The notes under the pieces were generated by a model, which did no database searches, was not told the DNA's origin, and worked only from the letters and a program-made list of their open reading frames with translations. A program made the position numbers and the translations under genes. A stretch of DNA of 64,000 bases. Source: Streptacidiphilus sp. 4-A2. Lineage in GTDB: Bacteria; Actinomycetota; Actinomycetes; Streptomycetales; Streptomycetaceae. Location: positions 6,683,845-6,747,844 of the forward strand of contig JAAFYY010000001.1 of NCBI GenBank assembly GCA_014284505.1, read 5' to 3'. The first letter of the stretch is position 1. Every line of letters begins with the position of its first letter. Positions 1 through 11,272 of this stretch are shown here, in pieces.

Positions 1-82
1 TCGATCAAACAACCGAACAATCGGTAGGGAGGGCGACCCCCGCAGCACCCTTTTGCCCGCTCACCACAGCCTGGAGGGCCCG

Positions 83-1232
83 ATGACTGTGCTGGACCAC
101 CCGCCGCTCAGGCTTGGCCGCCGGATGCGCATGCGCCGCTGCGCGACCCCGCGCCGATGCTTCCGGACCCGGAACCGGTGCGCGTGCTCGGAACCCCGGC
201 CCTGGAGGCCATGGACCCGGAGCTGCTGCGCGAGCTCTACACCCGGCTGGTCGTCGGCCGCCGCTACAACCAGCAGGCCACCACCCTGACCAAGCAGGGC
301 AGCCTGGCCGTCTACCCCTCCTCCACCGGCCAGGAGGCCTGCCAGGTGGCGGCCGGGACCGCGCTGCGGGACGGCGACTGGCTGTTCCCCAGCTACCGGG
401 ACACGCTGGCGGTGATATCCCGGGGGTCGACCCGCTGGAGGCACTCACCCTGCTGCGCGGCAACGCCCACTGCGGCTACGACCCGTACGAATGCCGGGTC
501 GCCCCGCTCAGCACCCCGCTGGCCACCCAGGCCCCGCACGCCGTCGGGCTGGCCCATGCCGCCCGGCTGGCCGGGGACGACCTGGTCGCGCTGGCACTGG
601 TCGGCGACGGCGGCACCAGCGAGGGCGACTTCCACGAGGCGCTGAACTTCGCCGGAGTGCTCAACGCCCCGGTGGTCTTCCTGGTCCAGAACAACGGCTA
701 CGCGATCTCCGTGCCGCTGGCGAAGCAGTCGGCCGCGCCCACCCTCGCCCACAAGGCCGTCGGCTACGGCATCCAGGGCCGGCTGGTGGACGGCAACGAC
801 GCCGCGGCCGTGCACACCGTGCTCTCCGAGGCGGTCGCCCACGCCCGCTCCGGCGCGGACGGTGCTGGTCGAGGCGGTCACCTACCGGCTCGACGCGCAC
901 ACCAACGCGACGACGCGGGCGCTACCGCGCCCCGGAGGAGGTCGCCCGCTGGCAGGAGCACGACCCGCTGCCGCTGATGGAGCGCCATCTGCGGGAGGCA
1001 GGCGTGCTCAGCGACGCGGACGTCGAAGCAGCGACGGCCGCGGCCACGGAGCTGGCCACGCGGATGCGCGCGATTTCACGTGAAACCGGAACTCGACCCG
1101 CTGAGCCTGTTCACCCACGTCTACGCAGAGCCCACCCCGCAGCTGCGGGAGCAGGCCGCCCAGCTGGCCGCCGAGCTCGCCGCCGACGCCGAGGCCGCAA
1201 CCGACGCCGCAGCGGAAGCAGGAGCACGATGA
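83..1232 (+). CDS. bkdA: Branched-chain 2-oxo acid dehydrogenase E1 alpha subunit (frame broken)
   Basis: Alpha subunit of the thiamine-diphosphate E1 enzyme that decarboxylates 2-oxo acids from Val, Leu and Ile and hands the acyl group to E2, which feeds branched fatty acid synthesis. Translated pieces show LAVYPSSTGQEA, the ThDP motif GDGGTSEGDF followed by NNGYAIS, and a VYAEPTPQLREQ tail, all typical of Streptomyces BkdA rather than PDH. No single frame covers it: the frame changes about five times (between 95 and 157, and near 418, 858, 920 and 1075). ATG 83 is preceded by GGAGGG at good spacing; ATG 157 is an alternative. Its stop overlaps the bkdB start (ATGA), so the genes are translationally coupled. 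The clean protein similarity in every piece suggests sequence error rather than gene decay. Confidence 0.85.
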
Positions 1233-2217
1233 CCACCCTGGCCCCACCCGCCGCCGCCACCATGGCGCAGGCGCTCAACACCGCCCTCCGCGACAGCCTG
1301 CGCGAGGACCCGAAGGTGCACATCCTCGGCGAGGACGTCGGCACCCTCGGCGGCGTCTTCCGGATCACCGACGGGCTGGCCGCCGAGTTCGGGCGGAGCG
1401 CTGCCTGGACACCCCGCTGGCCGAGGCCGGGACTCCACCGCCGTGGGCATGGCCATGTACGGGCTGCGTCCGGTGGTGGAGATGCAGTTCGACGCCTTCG
1501 CCTACCCGGCGTTCGAGCAGCTGGTCTCCCATGTCTCCCGGATGCGCAACCGCACCGCCGGGAAGATGCCGCTGCCCATCACCATCCGGATCCCCTACGG
1601 CGGCGGCATCGGCGGGGTGGAGCACCACAGCGACTCCTCCGAGGCGTACTACACGCACACTCCGGGCCTGCATGTGGTCACCCGGGCACGGTCGGCGACG
1701 CCTACGGGCTGCTGCGCGCGGCCATCGCCTCGGACGACCCGTGGTCTTCCTGGAGCCCAAGCGGCTCTACTGGTCCAAGGACGGATTCGACCCGGCGGCC
1801 GAGATCCCCGCGCTCGGCAAGGCCCTGATCCGCCGCCGCTCAACGGGGGCGACGCCGCGACCCTGATCACCTACGGCCCTCGCTGCCGCTCTGCCTGGAG
1901 GCCGCCGAAGCCGCGCGGCCGAGGTGGAACCTGTCCGTGCTGGACCTGCGCAGCCTGGTCCCCTTTGACGACGAGACCGTGATGGCGCGCGGTCCGGGCC
2001 ACCGGGCGGCCGTGGTGGTGCACGAGGCGCAGGGCTTCGCCGGGGTCGGCGCGGAGATCGCAGCCCGGGTCAGCGAACGCTGCTTCCACCACCTGGCCGC
2101 CCCGGTACTGCGGGTGACCGGCTTCGACATCCCGTACCCGCCGCTGCTGAACGCCACCATCTGCCCTCGGTGGACCGGATCCTCGACGCCGTGGCCCGAC
2201 TCCAGTGGGAGCAGTGA
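1229..2217 (+). CDS. bkdB: Branched-chain 2-oxo acid dehydrogenase E1 beta subunit (frame broken)
   Basis: Beta subunit of the same E1 heterotetramer. It begins with ATG 1229, overlapping the bkdA stop. Visible segments include HILGEDVGTLGGVFRITDGL, VGMAMYGLRPVVEMQFDAFA, YGGGIGGVEHHSDSSEAYY, VVFLEPKRLYWSKDGF and LDLRSLVPFDDETV, all in the order expected for transketolase pyrimidine-binding and C-terminal domains. The length (about 329 codons) is normal, but at least six frame changes occur (near 1405, 1435, 1690, 1740, 1845, 1905 and after 2150). The density of breaks is the highest in the window. Confidence 0.85.
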
Positions 2218-2222
2218 CCCCG

Positions 2223-3619
2223 ATGGCCTCTGTACGCGAGTTCCCGCTGCCCGACCTGGGCGAGGGCCTGACCTCCGCCGAGATCGTCCGCTGGCTGGTC
2301 GAGGTCGGCGAGGTGATCGAGATCGACCAGCCGGTGGCCGAGGTGGAGACCGCCAAGGCGGTGGTCGAGGTGCCCTGCCCGTACGGGGGCGTGGTGACCG
2401 CCCGCTTCGGTGAGGCGGGCACGGAGATCCCGGTCGGCGCGGCGCTGGTCACCGTCGCCGTCAGCTCCGACCCGCACTCGGCTTATGAGACGCCGGCCCA
2501 TGAGACACCGGCCCATGAGACGCCCGCTCAGAAGGCTTCGGCTCAGACGGCCTCCGGCTCCGGCAATGTGCTGGTCGGCTACGGCACCACCGAGAGCAGC
2601 GGTGCCACCCGGCGTCGCCGGGTCGGCGTGGCCACCGCCGACCGCCGCCCCGCGCCGGTGTCCGCCGTGGCCGTGCCGGCAACGGTCGCGGCCACCCCGG
2701 TCGCGGCTGCCGTCGCCGTCGCCGTCGCGCCGACGGTGGTCCCGGCGGTCATCTCCCCGCTGGTGCGCCGGCTGGCCCGGGAACACCAGGTGGACCTCAC
2801 CCTGCTCCGCGGCAGCGGCCCGGACGGCCTGATCCTGCGCGCCGACGTGGAGCAGCAGATCTCCAACGCCGCCGCAGCCGAGCCCCTCTCCCCGCCGGAG
2901 CAGACCGCGGCGGGCGAGCAGGAACTGATCCCGTTGCGCGGGACGGCCCGGATCGCGGCCGAGCTCTTCAGCCGCAGCCGCCGGGAGATCCCGGACGCCA
3001 CCTGCTGGGTGGACGCCGATGCCACCGGCCTGCTGGCCGCCCGCGACGCGCTCAACCAGGATCCGGCACAGCCCCGGATCGGGCTGCTGCCGCTGCTGGC
3101 CCGGGTCTGCGCGGCGGCGCTCGCCCGGCATCCCGAGCTGAACTCGACCGTGGTCACCGGGCCGGACGGCAAGCCCACCGGCATCCGTCGCAACCAGTCG
3201 GTGCACCTCGGCTTCGCCGCGCAGACCGAGCGCGGGCTGGTGGTCCCGGTGGTCAAGGACGCCAACCGGCTCAGCACCGAGCAGCTGGCCGCCGAGATGG
3301 CGCGGCTGGTGGCCGCCGCCCGGGCCGGCCGGCTCAGCCCGGCCGAGCTGAGCGGCGGGACCTTCACCCTCAACAACTACGGGGTGTTCGGGGTGGACGG
3401 CTCCACGCCGATCATCAACCACCCGGAGGCGGCGATGCTCGGCGTCGGCCGGATCACCGCCAAGCCCTGGGTGGTCGGCGGCGAACTGGCGGTCCGCCAG
3501 GTGGTCCAGCTCTCGCTCACCTTCGACCACCGGTGTGCGACGGCGCGACCGCGGGCGGGCTGCTGCGGCTGGTCGCCGACGCGGTGGAATCCCCGGCGAC
3601 CCTGCTGCGCCACCTCTGA
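2223..3619 (+). CDS. bkdC: Branched-chain 2-oxo acid dehydrogenase E2, lipoamide acyltransferase
   Basis: Core acyltransferase of the bkd complex: its lipoyl arm receives the acyl group from E1 and transfers it to CoA. An N-terminal lipoyl domain carries the lipoylated Lys in VETAKAVVEV (about residue 45). A Pro/Ala-rich linker with repeated ETPAH units follows, then a peripheral subunit-binding domain (about residues 178-220) and the catalytic domain ending in the CoA acyltransferase motif. The catalytic DHRxxDG motif is interrupted by a one-base deletion near 3533; restoring one G gives DHRVCDGATAGG and a stop at 3617-3619. ATG 2223 lies 5 nt after the bkdB stop. Third gene of the operon. 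Confidence 0.9.
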
Positions 3620-3640
3620 ACCGCCGTCTGTGAACCGCCG

Positions 3641-3685
3641 CCGCACGGCCGGGTACCCGGAACTCCGGGGCACCCGGCCGTGCGG
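3641..3685. terminator. Bidirectional hairpin terminator
   Basis: A perfect 14-bp inverted repeat (CCGCACGGCCGGGT / ACCCGGCCGTGCGG) with a 17-nt loop lies between the convergent bkdC and GNAT genes. No clear T tract is present, as is usual for high-GC actinomycetes. Confidence 0.75.
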
Positions 3686-3744
3686 CTTCAGCCGTCCAGC
3701 GCTTCAAGCACTTCACGTGCCCGGTTGTTCAGCCGCCCAGCTGT

Positions 3745-4250
3745 TCAGCCGCGGCGCAGGGTGAAGCGGTAGAGGCCGTTCTCGCCGTCGCCCTCGCGGA
3801 CGAAGCCCGCCCGGGCCACCACTGCCTGGGAGGCCGTGTTGCCGGGCTCGGTGTGCGCCACGACCAGCTCGACCTCCGCCCGGGCCAGCGCATACGCGCA
3901 CAGGGTGCGTGCCGCCTCGGTGGCATAGCCGTTGCCGCGGGCCGAGTCGGCCAGGTCGTAGCCGATCTCGGCGACGCCCTCGCTCGGCGGGCCGTGGAAG
4001 CCGATGCCGCCGACGGCCGTACCGTCCTCGGTCCTGATCACCGCGTAGGCACCCCAGGCGGGGTCGAACACCCCGGCGATCTCGGCGCTGGAGATCATCG
4101 TGCAGGCGTCCCTGGTGCCTTCGTAGGGCCCTCCGGCCACCCAGGTGAAGCCGCCGTCCCCGCCCGCGCTGAGATCCGCCGCCGCCCCGGGCCGATGGGG
4201 TGCAGCTCGATGCGGTCGCTGCGCAGAACGGAGACCGTGCCGTCAGTCAT
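3745..4250 (-). CDS. GNAT family N-acetyltransferase
   Basis: Likely transfers an acetyl group from acetyl-CoA to an amine; substrate unknown. The fold signature is present: IRTEDGTAVGGIGFHG strand, AEIGYDLADSARGNGYATEA (the acetyl-CoA loop RGxGYA), then HTEPGNTASQAVVARAGF, typical of RimJ/RimL-like enzymes. The ATG at 4250 (protein start MTDGTVSVLRSDRIELHPIG) is in another frame from the main body; one indel near 4180 joins them. Full length would be about 167 residues, normal for the family. It converges on the bkd operon. Confidence 0.8.
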
Positions 4251-4303
4251 GTATTCCCTTTGGACAGTTGCCGGTGACCGGACCGAACGCCCGGTCCGAA
4301 CCA

Positions 4304-6057
4304 TCATGCCGAACCGACCCCGCTGTCCGGGAGGTGCTCCGGGGCACTATCGGCCCCGGCCGGCTCCCGCCGGCCGTGCTCGGCGAACAGCCGCCGCAGC
4401 CGCTCCCGGTCCTCGGTGGTGAGCGGGCGGTAGGGCTCGGGCCCGGGACCGCGCCGGTAGGGACGCCACAGCACCGGGTCAGCGGTGTGCCAGCGCTCCG
4501 CCCGCAGCACGCTCCTGGCGGTCTTGTGGGTCGCGGTCACCGGCATCCGCCGGACCAGCCGGACAAAGCGCGGCGGCATCTTGGTGCCCAGATCCGGCTG
4601 GGCGGCGAGGAAGACCGACAACGAACCGCACAGTTCGGCGAGTTCGGCGGCAGCACCGCCGCCGTCGCTGAGCGGGACCCGGGGCTCCACCGCGGCCATC
4701 ACCTGATCCCCCGCCACCGGATCGGGCACCGCGTACACGGCGACGGCCCGGGCCCGCTCCCAGCGCGCCAGGATGTTCTCGATGTCGGCGACGGCCAGGT
4801 TCTCGCTGTCCACCCGGAGCCAGTCCTCGGCCCGCCCGGCGAAGCGGAACCAGCCGTCGGCATCCCGGTGGAACAGGTCCCCGGTCCAATACCAGCCGTC
4901 GCGGAGCCGGGCCGCGCCCGCCTCCGGGTTGCGCCAGTAGCCCTCGAAGCCGGAACGCGCGGTGCGGTTCACCAGTTCGCCGATCGCCTCGGCACCGTTG
5001 AGCAGCCGGCCGTGCCGGTCGAAGCGGGAGCGCGGGCACTCGGCGCCGGTGGCCGGATCGACCACCGCCAGGTCGTCGCCCGCCCGCCCGCCGGTGCGGC
5101 CGACCGCTCCGGGCGGGGCGGCCGGATCCTGCCGCAGATTGCAGCCGCCCTCGGAGGAGCCGTAGCCCTCGACCAGGCGGCAGCCGAACCGCGCCTCGAA
5201 CCGGGCCGCGTCCACCGCCCCGGCCTCGGTGCCGAATCCGAGCCGCAGCGGCGACTCGGTGTCGTCCGGACGCGGTTCGGTGGCCAGCAGATAGGACACC
5301 GCCCGGCCCACATAGGTGAAGTAGCCCGCCCGGTGGGCGCGGATGTCGGCCAGGAAGTGCGAGGCGGAGAAGCGGCGGCGGAGCGCGACCGTGCCTCCGG
5401 CCAGGAGCATCGGCGACCACAGGCCCATCAGCGCATTGCCGTGGAACAGCGGCATGCAGGCGTAGCCGGTGTCGGCGGCGGTGAGGCCGAACTGCTCGCG
5501 GAGCTTGTCACCGGCCAGGGCCAGCCGCCGCTGGGTACAGACCACCGCCTTGGGCGCGCCGGTCGAGCCCGAGGTGAAGGTGAGCAGCATCCGGGTGCCG
5601 GGGCCGGGCATGGCGGCGGGCGGCGGGGCGTCCCGGTAGGGCGCGAGCAGTTCGGCGTACCCGGGGTCGTCGACCACCAGCAGCCGCTGCGGGAACCGGC
5701 ACCGGCCAGTAGCGGCAGCCGGGCCCGCTCGTGACCAGCACCGCGCAGTCGGTGTGCCGATGTCGCGGTGCAGATCGGCTCCGCGCCGGGTGGGGTTGAC
5801 CCCGACCGCGGTGGCCCCGGCCAGTACGCAGGCCTGGAGCCAGTGCACATACTCCGGAGTGTTGTCGAGCAGCAGCCCGACATGCGGGTGCTCGGTGGAC
5901 GCCAGCAGCTCGCAGCAGCGCGGGGCCCGGGCGCAGGCGGCCCGCAGCAGCTCGTCCCGGGTGAGCCGGAAGCCCTCGCCGACCAGCCCCGGGCGGTGCT
6001 CGCCGCGCTGCCGAGCACGGCGTCGACCAGCGTGGGCGGTCGCGGTCCTGCGGTCAT
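4304..6057 (-). CDS. AMP-binding acyl-CoA ligase (FadD-like)
   Basis: Member of the acyl-adenylate-forming superfamily: activates a carboxylic acid with ATP and joins it to CoA. The P-loop-like motif TFTSGSTGAPKAV is followed by YGSSEGGCN, the WYWTGDLFHRDADGWFRF hinge region and AVADIENILARWERA in the C-terminal domain. The substrate cannot be told from the sequence. ATG 6057 (MTAGPRPPTLVDAVLG) or ATG 6075 may start it. The frame changes near 5985, 5760 and 5720. A perfect palindrome lies just upstream (6079-6091), which suggests repressor control. Confidence 0.8.
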
Positions 6058-6078
6058 GGGCGGTACCCCAGCCATTTC

Positions 6079-6091
6079 TGACGGCTCGTCA
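6079..6091. promoter_or_regulatory. Palindromic operator candidate
   Basis: TGACGGCTCGTCA is a perfect 5-3-5 inverted repeat directly upstream of the acyl-CoA ligase start. TetR-family regulators of acyl-CoA metabolism often bind repeats with TGAC/GTCA arms. No such regulator gene is next to it here. Confidence 0.4.
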
Positions 6092-6123
6092 GTCAGCTGT
6101 GTTGATACCGCCCGCAGCCACAG

Positions 6124-6208
6124 GCCGCAAGAAGCAGTGCGCCGCCGCAAGCAGTGCGCCGCAAGAAGCAGTGCGCCGCAAGAAGCAGTGCGCCGCAAGA
6201 AGCAGTGC
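6124..6208. repeat. 17-bp tandem repeat, five copies
   Basis: Five head-to-tail copies of GCCGCAAGAAGCAGTGC (second copy degenerate) lie between the acyl-CoA ligase and the rhodanese gene. Read in the rhodanese frame they are open and would add a Cys/Leu/Arg-rich tail, but the family has no such tail. Confidence 0.8.
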
Positions 6209-6209
6209 G

Positions 6210-6539
6210 CCGCTACAGCACGAACGGCCGGGCTGCCGGAGCCGCTCACCATCGGACGGCCCGCCGCCTCCCAGGCGTACATGCCGCCGTCGATGTTCAC
6301 GGCTCCCGCCCCTGCGCCACCAGGTACTGGACACCTGCGCGGAGCGGCCGCCGACCCGGCACATCACATAGAGCCGCTCGTCCGGCAGCTCGTCGATCCG
6401 GGCCACCTGGCCCATCGGGATGTGCAGCGCACCCTCGGACATGCCCGGCCTCCCACTCGTCCGGCTCACGGACGTCGAGCAGCGCACCCTCGGCGGGCAC
6501 GGCGGCGGCGTCCACGGTGGGGACAGCGGCGTGGAACAT
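6210..6539 (-). CDS. Rhodanese-like domain protein
   Basis: Single-domain rhodanese (sulfurtransferase family). Visible: LLDVREPDEWEAGH near the N-terminus, VMCRVGGRSAQ as the active-site loop with the catalytic Cys, and a GGMYAWEAAGRPMV C-terminus, which is the family order for a protein of about 110 residues. ATG 6539 follows GGGAGAG. The frame changes near 6440 and 6300, and no stop is found before the tandem repeat, so the 3' end is uncertain. Confidence 0.75.
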
Positions 6540-6702
6540 GGTCTCTCCCTGGCACGGCCCCGGCTGCTCCGAGGGACTGCCCCTATTCTCGCCGATCCCC
6601 GCCCCGGCCCGGACAGCGTTCGACCCGACGCATCCAGACCCGGCGGCATCAAGCCCCGACAGCGTCCGGCCCCGGCCGCGTTCGGTCCGTCGGGCGACGG
6701 CC

Positions 6703-7557
6703 TCAGCCGCCGAGCACCCGGTCCAGCTCCGCCTGCCGCTGCGCCACCGTGTCCAGCAGCTGCTCCGCCAGCACCGTCAGCAGCGCGTCCGGGTCGTCCG
6801 GGAGCAGCATCAGCAGCTGCCCCATCGGGCTGTCCACCAGCCCGGCCCGGGTCGCCTCGACCCGGTGCAGCCGGGCCGTCAGCCACTCCAGCCGCTGCCG
6901 CAGCCAGGCGACCCGCTCCGGGCCGGCCTCCGCCGGCGCACCCGTGTCGCCGGTCTGCCCGGTCCACTCCTCGGCCAGCGCCGCCAGCGCCAGCACATCG
7001 CCACGCGCATAGGCCGCGTTGACCCGGGCGATGAACACCCCCCGCAGCTGCTGCTCGGCCGGATCCTGCGCCAGGTCGGGGTGCGCCCGCCGGGCCAGGT
7101 CCCGGTAGAGCCGCTGTGCCTCCCGGTCCGGGCGGATCCGCTCCGGCGCCTGCGGCAGCACCGGTGACACCGGCTCGCCCTCGGCGCCGGAAGCAGCGCC
7201 GGAGCCGGCCCCGGCACCACCGTCGGCACCACCGCCGTCGGCCGGGGGCTCCGCGAAGAAGGCCTCCAGGTCGGGCATCGGCTCCAGCACACTGCGCGCC
7301 TCGAAGGCCCGGCGGATGTCCTCGGGATCGCCGCTGCGCGCCGCCGTGGCCTCCGCGATCAGCGCGTCCAGCTCGTCCAGCCGGACATACATCGGGCCCA
7401 GCCGCTGGTGGTGCACCAGCGCGAAGTTGTCGAGCTCCACCCGCAGTGTCTCCACCGCGACCTCGGCCTCCACCCACTCCGCCTCGGCCTGGGTGACCTG
7501 CTCCTCCAGCTGCTGCTCCTCGGGATCGCTCCACCGGACCGGGGTGTCGGCAGCCAT
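6703..7557 (-). CDS. J-domain protein with N-terminal coiled coil
   Basis: Likely Hsp70 (DnaK) co-chaperone or adaptor. Residues 10-110 are Glu/Ala/Leu-rich and predicted coiled coil, then an Ala/Gly linker. A J domain follows near residues 140-190 with the diagnostic HPD in LARRAHPDLAQDP and a helix IV FIARVNAAYARGD. A second helical stretch (residues 205-284) ends the protein. It lacks the Gly/Phe and zinc-finger regions of true DnaJ, so it is a type III J protein. 284 residues, frame intact. Divergent from the SpoIIE phosphatase gene. Confidence 0.8.
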   Translation of the reverse strand: MAADTPVRWSDPEEQQLEEQVTQAEAEWVEAEVAVETLRVELDNFALVHHQRLGPMYVRLDELDALIAEATAARSGDPEDIRRAFEARSVLEPMPDLEAFFAEPPADGGGADGGAGAGSGAASGAEGEPVSPVLPQAPERIRPDREAQRLYRDLARRAHPDLAQDPAEQQLRGVFIARVNAAYARGDVLALAALAEEWTGQTGDTGAPAEAGPERVAWLRQRLEWLTARLHRVEATRAGLVDSPMGQLLMLLPDDPDALLTVLAEQLLDTVAQRQAELDRVLGG

Positions 7558-7850
7558 GTCAACCTCACTGCTTGTCGTTTGTACCGCGTACCAGCCCCGT
7601 CACCCTACTGTCCCCGGCCGGACCCGAAGGGCGCACACTAGGCGTGCGAGCCCGCTCGCACCCCCTGGACACGACAGAGAATCCGGGAAAACAGGCAGCG
7701 GCGGCCGGAATCGTGCTTGCCTGGGGTTTCGACTCGGTCGTGCGGACGCTGCTGCCCGCCACGCCGCCTGTGGTTCAAGGCCGGACCGGGCAGGGGAAGA
7801 GTGGGTGGGGGGCCAACGGGAGCGTCAACGGGAGCAGAGGGAAGGTGAGC

Positions 7851-10541
7851 ATGCCGGAGGAGACCATTGCGGCGTCCGTACGGCAGAGACCCACGGCACC
7901 GGAGGCCGAAGCACGGCCGCCGGAGCCCACCGGTCTGACCGCCCTGGTCCGCCTAGCCGCGCTGATGGTCGATCCGGACGGTCGGCTCACCCTCTGGAAC
8001 CGGGCCGCCGAGGAGCTTTTCGGCCACCGCCGGGACGAGGTCTTCGACCGTACCGCCTCCGGCCTGCTCCCGCTGGCCCGCAGCGGTGACTCCCCGCTCG
8101 GCGGCCCGGCCTCCACCGAGCAGCCCGACACCACCGGACGCCTCGGCGACGCCCTGGACCAGCTGGACGACCTCACCAGCTACGCCCCGTCTGGAGCGGC
8201 GACCTCGTGGTCACCGACCGCGACGGACGCGTGGTGCACGCCCTGTGCTGGGCCTACCGGCTGATCGAGCCCACCGGCCGCAGCCTGCTGGTACTGGCCG
8301 CCGACGCCACCCGGCTGCGCGCGGTCGGCCCGAGACTGGCCCTGGGCAACCGGATGCTGCGCTACACCAGCGCGACGCCCACGGCGCAGCCGGGCCTGCA
8401 ACTGTCGGTCAGCGGCGTCCGGCTGCCCGCCACCGACGGCACCCGCCCCGACGGAGCCGACGGCAGCGGCATCGACCGGCTGGCCCCGATGCTCCCCCGC
8501 GCCGCCACCGAGCGGCGCCGCCGCCTGCTCGACCAGATCGCCGCCGCGGGCGCGCCCGGCCTGCTGGTCGACGGCACCGTGCTGCCGGTGCAGCCCTACC
8601 TGCCCAAGGAGGGCGCCGCGGCCCAGGCCGGCGACGGCAGCCCTCTGCCGGCCGAGGCCGCGACCGTCCCGGGGCACCACCCGGGGCCGGCTCCAGCGCT
8701 GCTGCCCACCGCGCTGCCCACCCCGCTGCCCACCGCGCTGCCCACCCCGCGCAGTGCCCCCGGTGACCGGCCCCGGCGCGCCACCGCCGAGGACGGCCCG
8801 TTCAGCGGCCCGCCCTCGGTGCCCACGCTGATCCTGTCCTCCTCCGCGCTCCCGGCCGCGGAGCTGCCCGCCGCCGAGCCGGTGAACCAGCAGCTGCGCC
8901 TGCTCAGCCATGTCGGTGCGCAGATCGGCACCACCCTGGACCTGGACGTCACCGTCCGCGAACTGTGCGACGTGGTCGTCCCCAGCATCGCCGACTTCGC
9001 CTGCGTCGATCTGCGCGACCGGCTGATCGTGGACGCCGAGCTGCCCCGCGACCGCCCCGACGACGAGACCCAACTGCGGCGGGTGGCCCGGGCCTTCAGC
9101 GAGTCACTGGCCGAGTGGGGCTCGGTGGTACGGGTCGGCAGCCTGCTGGCGCTACCCCGGAACACCCCGTCCGGGCTGGCCCTGCAGACCAACCAGCCGG
9201 TGCTGGTGCCGCAGGTCGACCAGGAGGTGGCCGGGCACTGCGCGGCCGGACGCGGCGGCGCGACCCTGGTGCCGCTGTTCGCGGGCCGCTCGATGCTGAC
9301 CCTGCCGCTGGCTGCGCGCGGCACCGTGCTCGGATACTGACCCTGCTGCGCAACGCCGACCGGCCGCCCTTCGACGAGACCGACGCCTCCTACCTGCGCG
9401 AACTCGCCGCCCGGGCGGCGCTGTCGGTGGACAACGCCCGGCTGCACCGGATGGAGGCGCGGACCGCGCTCACCCTCCAGCGGAGCATGCTGCCGAGCCG
9501 GCCGCCGAAGATCCCCGGGGTGCTGATCGCGCACCGCTACCTGCCGGGGGACCGCCGGGCCGAGGTCGGCGGCGACTGGTTCGACGCCATCCAGCTGCCC
9601 GGCAGCCGGGTGGCGCTGGTGGTCGGCGACGTGATGGGGCACGGCCTGCACTCGGCGGTGGCGATGGGCCGGTTCCGCACCGCCATGCAGACCCTGGCCG
9701 CGCTGGACCTGCCGCCCGGTCAGATCCTGCGCCACCTGGACAACCTCTCCCAGCGGCTGGGCGACGACCATCTGGCGACCTGCCTGTACGCGGTCTACGA
9801 CCCATCGCCCGGACCTGCACCATCGCCGGCGCGGGCCATGTGCCGCCGGTGCTGGTCCATCCCGACGGGCGCGGCGAGCTGCTGGAGATCCCCGCGGGCG
9901 CCCCGATCGGCGTCGGCGGGGTGCCGTTCGCCTCCCGCGAGGTCAAGGTCTCCGACGGCAGCATGCTGGTGCTCTGCACCGACGGCCTGGTCGAGATGCG
10001 CGGCGGCGACATAGGGGACGGCCTGGCCGCGCTCTGCGGCGACATCGTCGACCCGCGCCGCAGCCCGGACGAGGTCTGCGACACCGTGCTGGAACGGCTG
10101 CACACCGACGACCGGAACGACGACCTGGCACTGCTGATCGCCCGCTTCGACGGCATCCCGCCGCAGGACGTCATCTCCTGGTCGCTGGAGCTGGATCTGG
10201 AGGAGGTCGGCCGGGCCCGGCGGCTGGTCCGCGAACAGCTCTCCCGCTGGGGCCTGGACGAACTGGTCGAACTCGCCGCGCTGCTGGTCAGCGAGCTGGT
10301 CACGAATGCCCTGCGGGTCGCCAGGAACCGGGTGGAGCTCCAGCTGACCCGGGTCGGCAAGCTGCTGGTCGAGGTCAGCGACGACGACCACAACCTGCCG
10401 TCGCTGGAGCCCTCGGAGGCGCTGGACGAGGACGGCCGGGGCCTCAGCCTGGTCAGCCAGCTCTCGGCGCGCTGGGGCACCAGCCGCAAGGCCGTCGGCA
10501 AGGTGGTCTGGTTCGAACTGCCGCTGCCGCACCGGGCCTGA
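7851..10541 (+). CDS. PAS-GAF-SpoIIE phosphatase with C-terminal HATPase
   Basis: Multidomain regulator of the partner-switching type: a PP2C-like phosphatase that would dephosphorylate an anti-sigma factor antagonist, plus an anti-sigma-factor-type ATPase. Order: PAS (MVDPDGRLTLWNRAAEELFG), a low-complexity LPTALPTP linker near 8700-8755, GAF (VNQQLRLLSHVGAQIGTTLD), SpoIIE phosphatase (EVGGDWFDAIQL and GDVMGHG metal-binding motifs) and a RsbW-like HATPase (LLVSELVTNALRVA). ATG 7851 follows GGGAAG; GTG 7845 is an alternative. Frame changes near 8195, 9338 and 9805. About 897 residues if repaired, normal for Streptomyces. Confidence 0.85.
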
Positions 10542-10542
10542 G

Positions 10543-10578
10543 GGGCCGCCGGGAGCCACCGGGACGGCGCGGCGGCCC
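10543..10578 (+). terminator. Possible terminator after the SpoIIE phosphatase
   Basis: GGGCCGCC and GGCGGCCC form an 8-bp stem with a 20-nt loop just after the stop codon. No T tract. Confidence 0.4.
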
Positions 10579-10705
10579 GGGAAAGGGCTTGACCAACCAC
10601 CGAACGGCGGCTGATCGTGGACCGGACGGGGGGCCGCGCCACGTCCGCGCGGCGACGGTGCTACCTCTTGACGGGTTGAGCGAGAAACCGACCAGAGGAG
10701 CACAG

Positions 10706-11272
10706 GTGTCCAGCCGCCAGTCCAGCACGCCCGAGACCACGCCGCCGCAGCCGGATCCTGCGGCGCAGGCCCCCGGCTCCGGCGCCGAACCGGCCGAGCA
10801 CCAGCCCCGAGACGAGTCCATCGACGCGATCCAGCGCGAGCTCACCGCCTTCGCCCGGCGCTCGCGCTCGCAGGCCTCGCAGATCCACCCCGGTCTGACC
10901 CTGGTCACCTACGCGATCCTGGACCTGCTGCGCGAGCGCGGCGGCTGCCGCGGCACCGACCTCGCCGCGCACTTCATGCTGGACAAGTCCACGGTGAGCC
11001 GCCAGGTCACCGCGCTGGAGAAGCTCGGCCTGGTCGAGCGCAGCACCGACCCGGAGGACCAGCGCGGGCAGATCATCCGCACCTCGGCCGAGGGCAGTTC
11101 GCTGCTCCAGTCCGTGAGCGAGCAGCGCCGGCTGGCCTTCCTGGCCCGGCTGGCGGACTGGCCGGACGAGGATCTGGCGCGCTTCGCGTCCTACCTCACC
11201 ACCTACAACAGCTCCTACAGCCCTCCGCTGGACACCTCGCCGCGGCTGGACACCCCGCCGAGCACGCGCTGA
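10706..11272 (+). CDS. MarR family transcriptional regulator
   Basis: Winged-helix repressor or activator. After a disordered Pro/Ala-rich N-terminus (residues 1-35) the MarR fold is clear: GCRGTDLAAHFMLDKSTVSR is the recognition helix region, VTALEKLGLVERSTDPEDQR the wing. GTG 10706 is chosen because GAGGAG precedes it by 6 nt; the frame is open upstream to ATG 10589. 188 residues. Ligand and targets unknown. Confidence 0.85.
   Translation: MSSRQSSTPETTPPQPDPAAQAPGSGAEPAEHQPRDESIDAIQRELTAFARRSRSQASQIHPGLTLVTYAILDLLRERGGCRGTDLAAHFMLDKSTVSRQVTALEKLGLVERSTDPEDQRGQIIRTSAEGSSLLQSVSEQRRLAFLARLADWPDEDLARFASYLTTYNSSYSPPLDTSPRLDTPPSTR

Noticed and set aside
2480..2530. Repeat in bkdC as a separate element
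   Set aside because: It encodes the flexible Ala/Pro-type linker (ETPAH units) between E2 domains, normal for the family.
6124..6208. Tandem repeat as a CRISPR array
   Set aside because: 17-bp units are directly adjacent with no spacers, and no cas genes are present.
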